NCBI RefSeq assembly: GCF_946190275.1
Contig: NZ_CAMHZQ010000014.1
Location: forward strand, 1 to 60,705
DNA from: Streptococcus mitis
GTDB taxonomy: Bacteria > Bacillota > Bacilli > Lactobacillales > Streptococcaceae
DNA length: 60,705 nucleotides
Direction of reading: 5' to 3'
The stretch's first letter is position 1. Every line of letters begins with the position of its first letter. The position numbers were made by a program, and so were the translations under genes. Shown here piece by piece: positions 44,003 through 53,467 of this stretch. A model generated the notes under the pieces. It worked only from the letters and a program-made list of their open reading frames with translations. It ran no database searches and was not told where the DNA came from.

Positions 44003-44311
44003 AGACCCAAACGGGTCTGAAAAAGAGGTCCACCCGGACCCAAACTCGCTCTCTCATTTCAGGCTCATGAAAAAGAGATCCACCGGACCCAACTCGCATT
44101 CTCATTTCAAAGCTCGTGAAAAAAAGACCCATCGGGGTCTGAAAAAGAGGTCCACCTGGACCCAACTCGCTCTCCCATTTCAAGGCTCATGAAAAAAAGA
44201 CCCGTCGGGGTCTGAAAAAGAGGTCCACCCGGGTCTTAACTCGCTTCCTTATTTCCTAGCTCATGAAAAAGAGATCCACCCGGACCTGAAAAAAAGACCC
44301 ACCCGGGTCTT
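44003..44311. repeat. Tandem array of about nine alternating hairpins behind rpsR
   Basis: Two hairpin types alternate: AGACCC-NNN-GGGTCT (44003-44018, 44125-44140, 44199-44213, 44296-44311) and GGTCC-ACC-GGACC or variants (44027-44040, 44077-44090, 44149-44163, 44223-44236, 44273-44286). They sit in four direct units starting near 44042, 44091, 44164 and 44238. Each unit opens AACTCGCTCTCTCATTTC and continues GGCTCATGAAAAAGAG. The hairpin nearest rpsR is its terminator. Related units occur at 15.55-15.97 kb. Confidence 0.85.
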
Positions 44312-44316
44312 TTCTT
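44292..44316 (-). terminator. rpsR operon terminator
   Basis: AAAAGACCC-ACC-GGGTCTTTT immediately after the rpsR stop; first member of the hairpin array. Confidence 0.85.
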
Positions 44317-44555
44317 TAATCTTCGTTTACGAAAGGCATCAAAGCCATTACGCGAGCGCGTTTGATAGCTGTTGTTACTTTACGTTGGTTTTTAGCTGAA
44401 GTTCCTGTTACACGACGAGGAAGGATTTTCCCACGTTCTGAAACGAAACGGCTAAGAAGCTCAGTATCTTTGTAATCAACATATTCAATTTTGTTTGCTG
44501 CGATGTAATCAACTTTTTTACGGCGTTTGAATCCGCCACGACGTTGTTGAGCCAT
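44316..44555 (-). CDS. rpsR: 30S ribosomal protein S18
   Basis: 79 residues, normal length. [26 protein letters not shown] and [32 protein letters not shown] are the conserved S18 sequence. Third gene of rpsF-ssb-rpsR. Upstream sequence contains AAAGGAG. Binds S6 on the small subunit platform. Confidence 0.98.
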   Translation of the reverse strand: MAQQRRGGFKRRKKVDYIAANKIEYVDYKDTELLSRFVSERGKILPRRVTGTSAKNQRKVTTAIKRARVMALMPFVNED

Positions 44556-44586
44556 GTTTTTTCTCCTTTATAATTTTAGTTGTCCA

Positions 44587-45057
44587 TTAGAATGGTAAAT
44601 CATCATCTGAAATATCCAATGGATTTGTTGCTCCAAATGGATTTTCATCACGTGAAAAGTCTGGTACTGAATTTGTAGGTGCTGAATAGCTTGCAGTTGG
44701 TGCAGAGTAAGCTCCACCTGTATGACCCTCACGCACACTACGGCTTTCCAACATTTGGAAATTCTCAGCCACGACCTCTGTCACGTAGACACGTTGTCCT
44801 TGCTGGTTATCGTAACTACGAGTCTGGATACGACCTGTCACCCCGATAAGTGAGCCTTTTTTAGCCCAATTAGCAAGGTTCTCAGCCTGTTGGCGCCACA
44901 TAACAACATTAATAAAATCAGCCTCACGTTCGCCATTTTGACTCTTAAATGTACGGTTTACTGCAAGAGTAAAAGTCGCAACTGCTACATTTGATGGGGT
45001 ATAACGCAACTCAGCGTCACGTGTCATACGCCCTACAAGTACAACATTGTTAATCAT
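44587..45057 (-). CDS. ssb: Single-stranded DNA-binding protein
   Basis: 156 residues. OB fold over residues 1-105 ([85 protein letters not shown]). Flexible linker, then the acidic tip [11 protein letters not shown] that recruits partner proteins. Between rpsF and rpsR, as in most Firmicutes. Confidence 0.97.
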   Translation of the reverse strand: MINNVVLVGRMTRDAELRYTPSNVAVATFTLAVNRTFKSQNGEREADFINVVMWRQQAENLANWAKKGSLIGVTGRIQTRSYDNQQGQRVYVTEVVAENFQMLESRSVREGHTGGAYSAPTASYSAPTNSVPDFSRDENPFGATNPLDISDDDLPF

Positions 45058-45068
45058 AGTTTACCTTC

Positions 45069-45359
45069 TTACGCGTCAGTTTTGACGATCATGTGACGAA
45101 GAATGTCAGCGTTGATTTTTGAAAGACGGTCAAACTCTTTAAGAGCTACGTCGTCGTTTGCTTCAACGTTAACGATGTGGTAAAGTCCTTCACGGAAATC
45201 TTTGATTTCGTATGCAAGACGACGTTTTTCCCAAGATTTTGATTCAACAACAGTTGCACCGTTGTCAGTCAAAATAGAGTCAAAACGTGCTACCAAAGCG
45301 TTTTTAGCTTCTTCTTCAATGTTTGGACGAATGATATAAAGAATTTCGTATTTAGCCAT
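45069..45359 (-). CDS. rpsF: 30S ribosomal protein S6
   Basis: 96 residues. [19 protein letters not shown] and [26 protein letters not shown] are diagnostic. First gene of the rpsF-ssb-rpsR operon; strong promoter and structured leader upstream. Confidence 0.97.
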   Translation of the reverse strand: MAKYEILYIIRPNIEEEAKNALVARFDSILTDNGATVVESKSWEKRRLAYEIKDFREGLYHIVNVEANDDVALKEFDRLSKINADILRHMIVKTDA

Positions 45360-45433
45360 TGATATGTTCCTCCTTTTGGTCTAATGACCCCAAGACTTTG
45401 CAAGGGGTAAGTGAGGTTCGCTCACAATAAACT
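45360..45433 (-). promoter_or_regulatory. rpsF leader with two hairpins (candidate S6:S18 autoregulation)
   Basis: The leader RNA contains GTGAG-CGAA-CCTCAC, then CCCC-TTGCAAAGTCTT-GGGG, before AAAGGAGG and the ATG. rpsF leaders in many bacteria bind the S6:S18 complex to shut off translation; the second hairpin is placed for that. Motif identity is not verified. Confidence 0.45.
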
Positions 45434-45462
45434 ATTATACTAGAAAAAAATTTTTTACGCAA
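45434..45462 (-). promoter_or_regulatory. rpsF operon promoter
   Basis: Minus strand TTGCGT (45462-45457), 17-nt spacer of A and T runs, TATAAT (45439-45434). Confidence 0.8.
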
Positions 45463-45476
45463 GTAAAAACACCGAA

Positions 45477-45506
45477 ATAAAAAAAGAAGATGACGAATCA
45501 TCTTCT
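45477..45506 (-). terminator. Terminator of the 2,614-residue adhesin gene
   Basis: GAAGATGA-TTCG-TCATCTTC followed by TTTTTTTATTT on the minus strand. It insulates the rpsF promoter from adhesin transcription. Confidence 0.9.
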
Positions 45507-45522
45507 CAAAAACTATGAGTTT

Positions 45523-48500
45523 TTAGTCTTCTTTTTTCTTGCGAGCAAGAAGTCCAAATCCACTTAGGGCTCCAAGAAGTCCAAGCGCTGCGAGGCTAGC
45601 GTTAGCTTCTGTACCTGTGTTAGGCAATTCTTTTTGACCATCAACATATTTAGGTGTTGCTGGTTGGGTAGCTGAATCAGTTGCTACTGTTGCATCTGCT
45701 TGAGCTGGTGCCGCTGGTTGAGTTTGTGCTGGTCGTCCAGGTTCTGCAGGAGTTGCAGGTTGTTCAGGAGCAGTTGGTCCAGCAGGTTGTGGTGTTGCCA
45801 CTTTCTTGTAGTGGTGTACAAGATGCCCATTTGAATCTTTTGTTGAATTTACAAATTCATATCCTTCAAGAGCTTTAGGATCTTTCAATCCTTCTTCAGG
45901 TGAAGTGATATCTTTACCATTTTCATCTACAAAATGAGTTATAACTTTTGTAGTTGGTGTTGATGGAGTAGGATTTGGTGTTGTCGTAACTTTCACTGGA
46001 ATGTTAACAACTACACGTTTTCCACCTGGTAATTCAATCTCCACTGGAATACTTGGTCTATCACCTGGAATATCTGTAGATGGTTTATCTCCAATACTAA
46101 TGATTTTTCCACCTTCTGGAATCTTAATATGTTTTTCAACATCTTCATTCGTAATTGGATCACCAAGCTTCTTAACGATATCTTTGATAGGCGTTACGTT
46201 CACTGGAACTTCTACTGTGATTACTTTTCCATTTGGTAATTCAACTGTTACCTTAACAGGGTCTTTCTTACCTGGGGTTGTTAAGTCCGGAATATTTTCT
46301 ACATTCGTTATCTTGCCACCTTCTGGAATCTTGATTCCTTTAGTGTAATCCTCTGGTGTTAATGGCGTTGTCGTTACTGGTGTTTCGATTTCCTTAACCG
46401 GCGTTACATTCACTGGGACTTCGACTGTAATTACTTTTCCATTCGGTAATTCTACCGTTACTTTAACTGGATCTTTCTTACCTGGGGTTGTTAAGTCTGG
46501 AATGTTTTCTACGTTCGTTACTTTTCCACCTTCTGGAACTTTAACATATTTAGAAATATCATCTTTTGTTAAAGGTGTATTCGTCACTGGTGTTTCGATT
46601 TCCTTAACCGGCGTTACATTCACTGGAACTTCCACTGTAATTACTTTTCCATTTGGTAATTCAACTGTTACCTTAACAGGGTCTTTCTTACCTGGGGTTG
46701 TCAAGTCTGGAATATTTTCTACATTCGTTACCTTGCCTTTTTCAGGAACTTTAACATATTTAGAAATATCATCTTTTGTTAAAGGTGTATTTGTTACCGG
46801 TGTTTCAATTGGTTTTGGTTTAGCTTCCACTACTTTAATCGTTGCTGGTACTTCAACTAAAACTTTTCCATTTTTATCTTTTACTACAACTGTTACTGGT
46901 TTATCTCCAACAGTTGTTGAATCGAACGGTTCAGTTTTTCCTTCTGGAACTTTATATTCAAATGTTGAGTCTGCTGGATAATCACTTGGTGTAATACTAT
47001 CTTTTGGTTTTGGTTGATTTTCACCTGTAGCATTAATAGGAATTAATTGTTCTTTTCCTTCTACTACTTTAACTTTAGCTGGAACTTCAACAAGTGTGTC
47101 ATCTCCGTCTTTGGCAACAACGACTACATCTTTTTCGCCTGGCGTTGTTGTGTCCACTGGAGTCTTATATCCAAATGTAATTTCATCTGGATACTCTTCT
47201 GGATTAATGCTCTTAGATGCATCTGGTTGTTTATTTGTTTTATCAACCGGCACATATTGAGTCTGAGGTTCAACAACCATTACTTTTGCAGGGACTTTTG
47301 CAATGACCTTTTCTCCAATTTTAGCTACTACCACAACATCTTTTTCGCCTGGCGTTGTAGTGTCTACAGGAGTTTCGTAAGTAAACTCTGTATCTTTAGG
47401 GAAGGCTTTAGGATCAATACTTCCTTCAATATTTGGTTGTTTTTTATCTTTGTCTACTGGGACAAATTGTGGATAGCTTTCTACAACACGTACTGTTGCA
47501 GGAACTTCAACTAATACTTTATCCCCTTGTTTCACAACAACGGTAACTTTCTTGTCGCCTGATGTAGACGTATCTACTTCTTCTTTATACTCAAATGTTG
47601 CATCTTCTGGATAATCATCCGTATCAATACTATCTTCTGGAGACGGTTGTTTCTTACCTTCATCCACTGAAACGATTTGAGGGTAACCTTGTACAACCTT
47701 CACTTTTGTTGGCACTTCAACAAGTGTATCATCTCCATCTTTGGCAACAACGACTACATCTTTTTCACCTGGAGTTGTTGTATCTACTGGTGTTTTGTAC
47801 TCAAATGTTGTGCCATCTGGGTATTGTTCTGGATCAATACTCTTAGATGCATCTGGTTGTGGTTTGCTTGGATCTGCTACTACGTATTGTGTCTTAGGAT
47901 CTACTACCACTACTTTTGCAGGAACTTCTACAATTGGTTGACCATTTAGTTTTGCTACAACTGTGACATCTTTTTCCCCTGAAGTGGTTGTATCTACTGG
48001 TGTTTTGTATTCAAATGTTGTGCCATCTGGATATTCTCCTGGTGTAACACTATCTTTCGCTTCAGGTTGTTTCTTAGCCGGATTTGCTACTACAAATTGT
48101 GGTGTACTATCTACTACACGTACAATTGCTGGTACTTCTGCAATAGGATTACCATCTTTATCCAGCACTTCAACAATCACATTCTTATCTCCAGTTGTTG
48201 TTACATCGATTGGAGAGGTTTGTCCATTAGGAGTTTTATATCTGAATGTAGAACCTTCTGGGTATTCTGTTTTATCAATGCTCTTCTCTGGATCTGGAAG
48301 AACATCGTTTGTTTCTTTAACTGGCACGATTTGAGGGACACCTTCAACTACTGTAACTGGTACTTTAACAGTTGTTGTTTTTTCTTGACCATCTACAGTG
48401 TATTTAACAGTTACATCCACTTCAGTATCATCTGTTAAGTCTGGAACTGTTACTGTAGCTGTGTCATCAATAGCAACTGTAGCACCTTGTGGTAATTTCC

Positions 48501-51500
48501 CTGTAAATGTTCCGTCAGCAATCGCTTTTTTAGCTTGAGCAAGTACTTTTTCTTTTGCTTTATCTTTGTCACCATTTTTAGGAACAAGAATTTCATCAGC
48601 TTCTGGTTTTGGTAATACTGTTACAGGGACACTTACTGTTTCTGTTATCTTACCATTGTCATAGGTTACTGGCACGTCAACTTTTACATCTGTAGCTCCA
48701 GCTTTTCCAGTTGTTTCTGGCAATGTTGTTGGTTCACCTTTTGTACCGTCTGTTCCTGCTGTTACAGCATCTTTCGCTTGTTCAGCGGTTGGTTTTTCAC
48801 CTTCGAATACAACAATTTTACTTGGTGTTGAGCTTACAACTGTTACTGGTACTGAAATTGTATCTTCTGTTACCACTGTACCTGTACTGTCTTTGTATTG
48901 TACTTTCACTGGTACTGCTGTTTTATCACCATTAGAATCTGTTGCTGGAACAGCATATGTTTGATTTGGATCTAATTCTGCTGTAACTCCTGATGGTAAT
49001 GTTAGTTTACCTACCGCAGCTTGTGCTTTTTCTTTTACTGCTGTTGTTAAGTTATCACCAGTTGTATCTTTTAAGGTAATCACTTTTTCTGGTGTAGCTT
49101 TTGGTAAGACTGTCACTGGAACTTTTACAGTTTCATTTCCACTTGGATATGTTACTGTTGTTGTTGCAGTTACATCTGTTGCGCCTACTTTTCCTGTTGT
49201 TTCTGGTAAATCAGCTTCTGTTGGCGTTCCTACTGTTCCACCAGTATCTGGTGTTACTGCTTCTTTCACCTTATTCGCATCTGGTTTGTTTCCTTCTACA
49301 GTGTAAACTGTTTTTGGTACTGAACCTAATACGTTAACCGTAATTTCAGCATCTTTTGTATAAGTTTTGCCATCAACTGTATAAGTTACTGGAACTTTAA
49401 CGGTTCCTTTTTCAGTTCCTTTTTCTGCAGTGATTGTTGCTAAAACTTCTTCCGTAACATCTCCAACAACTACATCTTTAGAACCTTCTGGTAAATTATC
49501 TTTGAAATCAGCCGATGTTACTAATTCTGTTACTTTTGCTTTCGCAGCTTCTTTTACTTTTTCAACAGTTGAGCCTTTTGGTACGTCTACATCACCTGTT
49601 GCTTTTGGTAAAACTACTACTGGCACTAAAACTCTTTCCGATAAACTATCATTATTATAGGTTACAGGAATTGGAACTTCCTTAGTCCCTGGTTCTGCTG
49701 TAATATCTTCAGATAATAGAGGTTCCCCTATTTTTCCATCTGTACCTGCTGTTACAGCTGCTTTCACTTCGTCATCTGTTAATTCATCATCTTCGAATTT
49801 TACAATTTTATTTACTGTTGATCCTACTACCGTTACTGGAACTTCAACTTCTCTCGTTTCAACAACATTATCATTAGCATCTTTGTACTCTACTACTACT
49901 TTTGCAGGAGTTTGGACACCTGTTGTCGCTGTTGCTGGAAGAGTGCCTTCTTTTACTTGTTTAATCGATACTTTTATACCTGTTGGAATCTTATCTGTAG
50001 CAATTGCTTTAGCTGCTTCTTTAGCTTTTTCTTTCACTACAGTTTCTAAATCAGAGCTATCTTTAAGTACCGTTACTCCTGTAGGAGTTACTTTTGGTAA
50101 AACTACAACATCTACTGTTGTTTCTACAGAAATTGTTTCTGTTCCTTTTGTATAAGTTACTGTTGCAGGAGTTGGTAATGTTTGACCTGCTTGACCTGAA
50201 GTTACAGGAATATTAGTAATATCATTTTTAGTTGGAGTAAATCCATCTACTGCTGTAGGATTTACTTTGTCTTTTAATTGATCACTTGTTACTGTGTCGT
50301 CTTCAACTGTATAAAATTTATTAGTTGCTTGATCTTTAGCAGTAATAACATAAGTCGTTGAAGCAATCGCAGTATTATCATTTTCATTTGTTCCTGTTGC
50401 TGTATCTGAATCGGCAGTAACTTTATTTCCATTACTATCTTTCACTTCTACTTTAACAGTATAATTTCCTGCTTCTGTTAACTTCACAGCTGCAACTTCT
50501 GCGGCACTATGATATTCCGTTACTTTCCCTGAAGGAGAAGTTAACGTTACTTTAGTAACAGTTGTTTCCTTCTTAGTTGGATCTGTAGTTGCATCATCTT
50601 CTCTATCAGTTATTGTTACTGCAGCAGATGCTTGTTTTACTAAGTCAACTGTTGCACCTTTTACAATTGTGTAAGAAGTTGAAGTAACAGCTGGAGCATC
50701 ATTTAATACAGACGCTTTATCTGAACTTTCTGCATGAACTGCATCGACTGTTCCAGTGAAGCCTGATGAAGTTGAAATATTCCATGTCTCTCCATTTTTT
50801 GTTGCGGTAACAGTAGAATTATCATCAGCAGTCCATTTGTTTAGCCCTTTATCGTATCTAACAGTTACAACCATGCCTTTATTGGTATCAGTTGCTGACT
50901 CTGCTGTACTATTATCCGCATTTTCTTTATTATAAGTTGTCAAGGTACGAGTAGGATTATTAACAGCTGTTACTTTTCCTGTTGCATCTAACGTACGTGT
51001 ATATTCATAAACATTGAATGTTGTTTCTCCATTTTTGTTTACATCAACATATAAATCACGTTTTAACCATGTAGTAGTTCCATCGCTATTAACTGTTTTC
51101 TTTTCAGCAATATCACTAGGCAAATCCCAACGACCTGTTGTCTTATTGAATGTTGCGGTTACATTATCTCCAACTTGAGTTTTTATAGTTACTTCCGCTC
51201 TTGTGAACGTTGCGGTTACATTTTCACTGCTTGCTGTTACATTGATCGTATCTGTAGCCGCTTTTTCTGTTGCTGTTGGAAGAACTTTTAAGTTAAATGT
51301 TTCTCCAACTGTACCGATTTCATCATTAACGTTTACAGCTGTATTAGTGGTTTCTGATACAACCCATTTACCATTTTTAGCAACAATTTTAGTATTTGTG
51401 CCATCTGGTAATGTAATCGTTGCTTCTGAAGCACCTTTTGAAATTGTAATTGGTACTTCTTTATCATATGCATGAACATTTTTTACAGAAACTGTAGGTG

Positions 51501-53367
51501 CAATTTTAAAGGTTGCGTGAGCATAGGCTTCATTTGCATTAGTTACATTATAGTCTCTTGCATAAATAGATACGCGGTAAATCCCTGCTTCAGTAGGAGT
51601 TCCTTTAAATCCATTTGGATTGCTATCCGTCATATCATTTGAAGCAATTGTGAAACCTACACCAGGAATTTTAGTGTCATCTCCTGTCAGTTCTGTAGGA
51701 TTCCCTGCTCCTGCCCCTGTAGTTCCTGTAATATTCGCTCCAGAAACACCAATAATAGCACGACCAACTGTATCTCTAATAGTCGCTGTACGGTTAAGAG
51801 GAGTTCCATTTTCATCTGTTAAATTATAAGAAATATTTCTACCATTAGGTGCACCGGCATGAGAACCACCCGCATCTCTATAGTCAACCGGAACTACAAG
51901 ATTTTCTCCAACTTTTCCTTCTTTAACTGTATCATTAATTCCGATTTTAGGTGGTGTAGTATCTTTCCAAGCTACCCCACCAAATCGATGTTCATCTAAA
52001 GGAAGTGTTACTGTTTTACCAGTAATAGTATTTTTAAAAGTTACTCGAGTTCTTAATTGTTGATAGTTAAATGGAGTATTATGTGTAAGAACCCCTTGTA
52101 CACTATTTGTTTGCTTGTCATATGTAGCACCTGGAAAATTGTATACTGTAAAATCTGAAACCGTCCATCCAGCGGCCTTAGCTTCTTCAGTTACTTCAAT
52201 ACGTTTACTTACATCTTTAATATATACTTTATCAATACCTTGTTCATATCCAAGTTTATAAATACTTGATATTAGATATTCATATGGTCCACTACCAAAA
52301 TATGTAGAAGCTGGTGCGCTTTGAATTCTCGAACCATCATATCGCATTTTCCCACGCCAAAGAACTGCTTCTTCTATCAACTTCTGAACTTCTTCTGCTG
52401 AAAGTTGCAATCCATAGTCAATACGACCTTTTACATCACTCTCTTTACCTAAATACGTATAATTAGATGGTCCTGGACTAGGCCTTGTGCCAGCACGTTG
52501 ATCAGAAAATACTCGAAACTCTAAACCAGCAGCATCTGCTCTTTTCTCTGGCGTATTAACACCTAAATCACCTTGACCTGGATGGCTACTTCCGAACGGC
52601 ATTGTATAGGTATCCCAACCAGTAAAATTCTCTCTTGATACTGTACTTGTATCCCCAACTATATCTTTTGCTGTTGGTTTTGCTGGTGTTGTTGGTGTAA
52701 TGACATCATTTGTAACTGTAGTATTTGCCGATGCCTCTCTAAACCCACTTTCCCCATTGCCAGGAATCGCTTGTCCGTTACGTGAGTCTTGATTTTCTTT
52801 TTCTTCTTTCTTGTCTGCAGTTGCTTTTGGCATACTTTCAACAACGAAAGCTTTTCCGTTTACTGCTGATGTAGCTTTTGCTACTTCTTCTTTTGTTGCA
52901 GTTTCATTTGCAGCAACAGCTTTTGCATTTGCTAATTCTGCTTTTGCAGACTCAATTGCTGAAGCCGTTTTTTCAGTTGATGCTACTTTTTCTAAAGCTG
53001 CTTCTAAACGAGCAATAGCTGCTTCCAACTTGCTTGTGTCAGCCTTTGTAGTTGGTGCTGATGGTTGTTCTACCTCAGATGCAGGTGTTGCTGTAGCTGG
53101 GGTTGTTGGTTGTTCTACATCAGACGCTAGTTTTTCTAAAGCTGGTGCTGTTGGTTGCTCAGTTGCTGGTGTCGCCACAGTTGATGTAGAAGTTTCAGTT
53201 GCTGCTACGGTAGTTGCCGCACTTTGTACCTCTGTCGCTGAAACTGCTCCATTTCCCAAAAATATCAAACCAGCCGCAATCGCTACCGATGCCGCGCCGA
53301 AACTATACTTACGAATACCGTAACGTATATACTTTTCCGTTCTAAAATCTTGTTGTTTACCCTTCAT
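45523..53367 (-). CDS. YSIRK/LPNTG wall-anchored repeat protein, 2,614 residues
   Basis: Complete protein. Residues 1-45: signal with YGIRKYSFGAASVAIAAG (YSIRK variant). 45-110: Thr/Ala/Pro linker with repeats (EQPTTPATATPAS). 110-230: helical and charged. 230-430: non-repetitive, likely head region (WDTYTMPFGSSHPGQGD and DKVYIKDVSKR). 430-1015: mixed beta domains. 1015-1680: long Rib-like repeats. 1680-2190: seven repeats of about 70 residues (YPDGTTFEYKTPVDTT). 2190-2456: four repeats (PLTKDDISKYVKVPE). Then a MucBP-like domain (HFVDENGKDI), a Pro/Ala linker, LPNTG, membrane helix and KKKED tail. Sortase substrate; probably an adhesin. Start 53367 has AAAGGAGG 11 nt upstream. Sits between rpsF and asnS, adjacent in pneumococcus as I recall. 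Confidence 0.93.
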   Translation of the reverse strand: MKGKQQDFRTEKYIRYGIRKYSFGAASVAIAAGLIFLGNGAVSATEVQSAATTVAATETSTSTVATPATEQPTAPALEKLASDVEQPTTPATATPASEVEQPSAPTTKADTSKLEAAIARLEAALEKVASTEKTASAIESAKAELANAKAVAANETATKEEVAKATSAVNGKAFVVESMPKATADKKEEKENQDSRNGQAIPGNGESGFREASANTTVTNDVITPTTPAKPTAKDIVGDTSTVSRENFTGWDTYTMPFGSSHPGQGDLGVNTPEKRADAAGLEFRVFSDQRAGTRPSPGPSNYTYLGKESDVKGRIDYGLQLSAEEVQKLIEEAVLWRGKMRYDGSRIQSAPASTYFGSGPYEYLISSIYKLGYEQGIDKVYIKDVSKRIEVTEEAKAAGWTVSDFTVYNFPGATYDKQTNSVQGVLTHNTPFNYQQLRTRVTFKNTITGKTVTLPLDEHRFGGVAWKDTTPPKIGINDTVKEGKVGENLVVPVDYRDAGGSHAGAPNGRNISYNLTDENGTPLNRTATIRDTVGRAIIGVSGANITGTTGAGAGNPTELTGDDTKIPGVGFTIASNDMTDSNPNGFKGTPTEAGIYRVSIYARDYNVTNANEAYAHATFKIAPTVSVKNVHAYDKEVPITISKGASEATITLPDGTNTKIVAKNGKWVVSETTNTAVNVNDEIGTVGETFNLKVLPTATEKAATDTINVTASSENVTATFTRAEVTIKTQVGDNVTATFNKTTGRWDLPSDIAEKKTVNSDGTTTWLKRDLYVDVNKNGETTFNVYEYTRTLDATGKVTAVNNPTRTLTTYNKENADNSTAESATDTNKGMVVTVRYDKGLNKWTADDNSTVTATKNGETWNISTSSGFTGTVDAVHAESSDKASVLNDAPAVTSTSYTIVKGATVDLVKQASAAVTITDREDDATTDPTKKETTVTKVTLTSPSGKVTEYHSAAEVAAVKLTEAGNYTVKVEVKDSNGNKVTADSDTATGTNENDNTAIASTTYVITAKDQATNKFYTVEDDTVTSDQLKDKVNPTAVDGFTPTKNDITNIPVTSGQAGQTLPTPATVTYTKGTETISVETTVDVVVLPKVTPTGVTVLKDSSDLETVVKEKAKEAAKAIATDKIPTGIKVSIKQVKEGTLPATATTGVQTPAKVVVEYKDANDNVVETREVEVPVTVVGSTVNKIVKFEDDELTDDEVKAAVTAGTDGKIGEPLLSEDITAEPGTKEVPIPVTYNNDSLSERVLVPVVVLPKATGDVDVPKGSTVEKVKEAAKAKVTELVTSADFKDNLPEGSKDVVVGDVTEEVLATITAEKGTEKGTVKVPVTYTVDGKTYTKDAEITVNVLGSVPKTVYTVEGNKPDANKVKEAVTPDTGGTVGTPTEADLPETTGKVGATDVTATTTVTYPSGNETVKVPVTVLPKATPEKVITLKDTTGDNLTTAVKEKAQAAVGKLTLPSGVTAELDPNQTYAVPATDSNGDKTAVPVKVQYKDSTGTVVTEDTISVPVTVVSSTPSKIVVFEGEKPTAEQAKDAVTAGTDGTKGEPTTLPETTGKAGATDVKVDVPVTYDNGKITETVSVPVTVLPKPEADEILVPKNGDKDKAKEKVLAQAKKAIADGTFTGKLPQGATVAIDDTATVTVPDLTDDTEVDVTVKYTVDGQEKTTTVKVPVTVVEGVPQIVPVKETNDVLPDPEKSIDKTEYPEGSTFRYKTPNGQTSPIDVTTTGDKNVIVEVLDKDGNPIAEVPAIVRVVDSTPQFVVANPAKKQPEAKDSVTPGEYPDGTTFEYKTPVDTTTSGEKDVTVVAKLNGQPIVEVPAKVVVVDPKTQYVVADPSKPQPDASKSIDPEQYPDGTTFEYKTPVDTTTPGEKDVVVVAKDGDDTLVEVPTKVKVVQGYPQIVSVDEGKKQPSPEDSIDTDDYPEDATFEYKEEVDTSTSGDKKVTVVVKQGDKVLVEVPATVRVVESYPQFVPVDKDKKQPNIEGSIDPKAFPKDTEFTYETPVDTTTPGEKDVVVVAKIGEKVIAKVPAKVMVVEPQTQYVPVDKTNKQPDASKSINPEEYPDEITFGYKTPVDTTTPGEKDVVVVAKDGDDTLVEVPAKVKVVEGKEQLIPINATGENQPKPKDSITPSDYPADSTFEYKVPEGKTEPFDSTTVGDKPVTVVVKDKNGKVLVEVPATIKVVEAKPKPIETPVTNTPLTKDDISKYVKVPEKGKVTNVENIPDLTTPGKKDPVKVTVELPNGKVITVEVPVNVTPVKEIETPVTNTPLTKDDISKYVKVPEGGKVTNVENIPDLTTPGKKDPVKVTVELPNGKVITVEVPVNVTPVKEIETPVTTTPLTPEDYTKGIKIPEGGKITNVENIPDLTTPGKKDPVKVTVELPNGKVITVEVPVNVTPIKDIVKKLGDPITNEDVEKHIKIPEGGKIISIGDKPSTDIPGDRPSIPVEIELPGGKRVVVNIPVKVTTTPNPTPSTPTTKVITHFVDENGKDITSPEEGLKDPKALEGYEFVNSTKDSNGHLVHHYKKVATPQPAGPTAPEQPATPAEPGRPAQTQPAAPAQADATVATDSATQPATPKYVDGQKELPNTGTEANASLAALGLLGALSGFGLLARKKKED
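46000..46810 (-). repeat. Four tandem ~210-bp repeats, three almost identical
   Basis: Unit encodes IETPVTNTPLTKDDISKYVK, VPEGGKVTNVENIPDLTTPG and KKDPVKVTVELPNGKVITVE segments. Copies at about 46.59-46.81, 46.38-46.59 and 46.19-46.38 kb differ by few bases; the fourth (46.00-46.19 kb) is diverged. Such identity allows copy-number change by recombination. Confidence 0.85.
46810..48335 (-). repeat. Seven tandem ~210-bp repeats
   Basis: Units of about 70 residues with (V/I)PVDK, KQPDASKSIDPEQYPDGTTF, EYKTPVDTTTPGEKDVVVVA and VEVPAKVKVV segments. Copies are more diverged than the C-terminal block but share stretches identical at DNA level. Confidence 0.8.
48335..50330 (-). repeat. Long Rib-like repeat region
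   Basis: Alternating units with (V/I)xVLPKxT, a Lys/Ala helix (KEKAKEAAKAIATDKIP) and FEDDELTDDEVKAAVTAGTDG-type segments, in a two-unit period of roughly 480 bp. Related to streptococcal Rib/alpha domains. Confidence 0.65.
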
Positions 53368-53412
53368 TAGACTTAGAACCTCCTTTATGCATGTTTTTTA
53401 ATATTGAATTGA

Positions 53413-53467
53413 AATATACAGACAAATAAAAAGACCCCCCCCCCCTTAAATTTTTTAGCTATATCAA
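53413..53467 (-). promoter_or_regulatory. Adhesin promoter region containing a G11 tract
   Basis: Minus strand TATATT (53418-53413) is a plausible -10. Sixteen nt upstream begins a run of 11 G (53445-53435), which occupies the -35 position. A TTGATA (53467-53462) lies 16 nt beyond the tract, 43 nt from the -10, too far to be the -35 of this -10. Which hexamers work is uncertain; the tract position close to the core promoter is clear. Confidence 0.5.
53435..53445 (-). repeat. Homopolymeric G11 tract (C11 on plus strand)
   Basis: Eleven uninterrupted C on the plus strand, about 70 bp upstream of the adhesin ATG, in AT-rich DNA. Confidence 0.95.

Noticed and set aside
45600..53350. Many plus-strand frames inside the adhesin gene
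   Set aside because: Antisense shadows of Val/Thr/Pro/Lys-rich repeats; low complexity and no ribosome sites.
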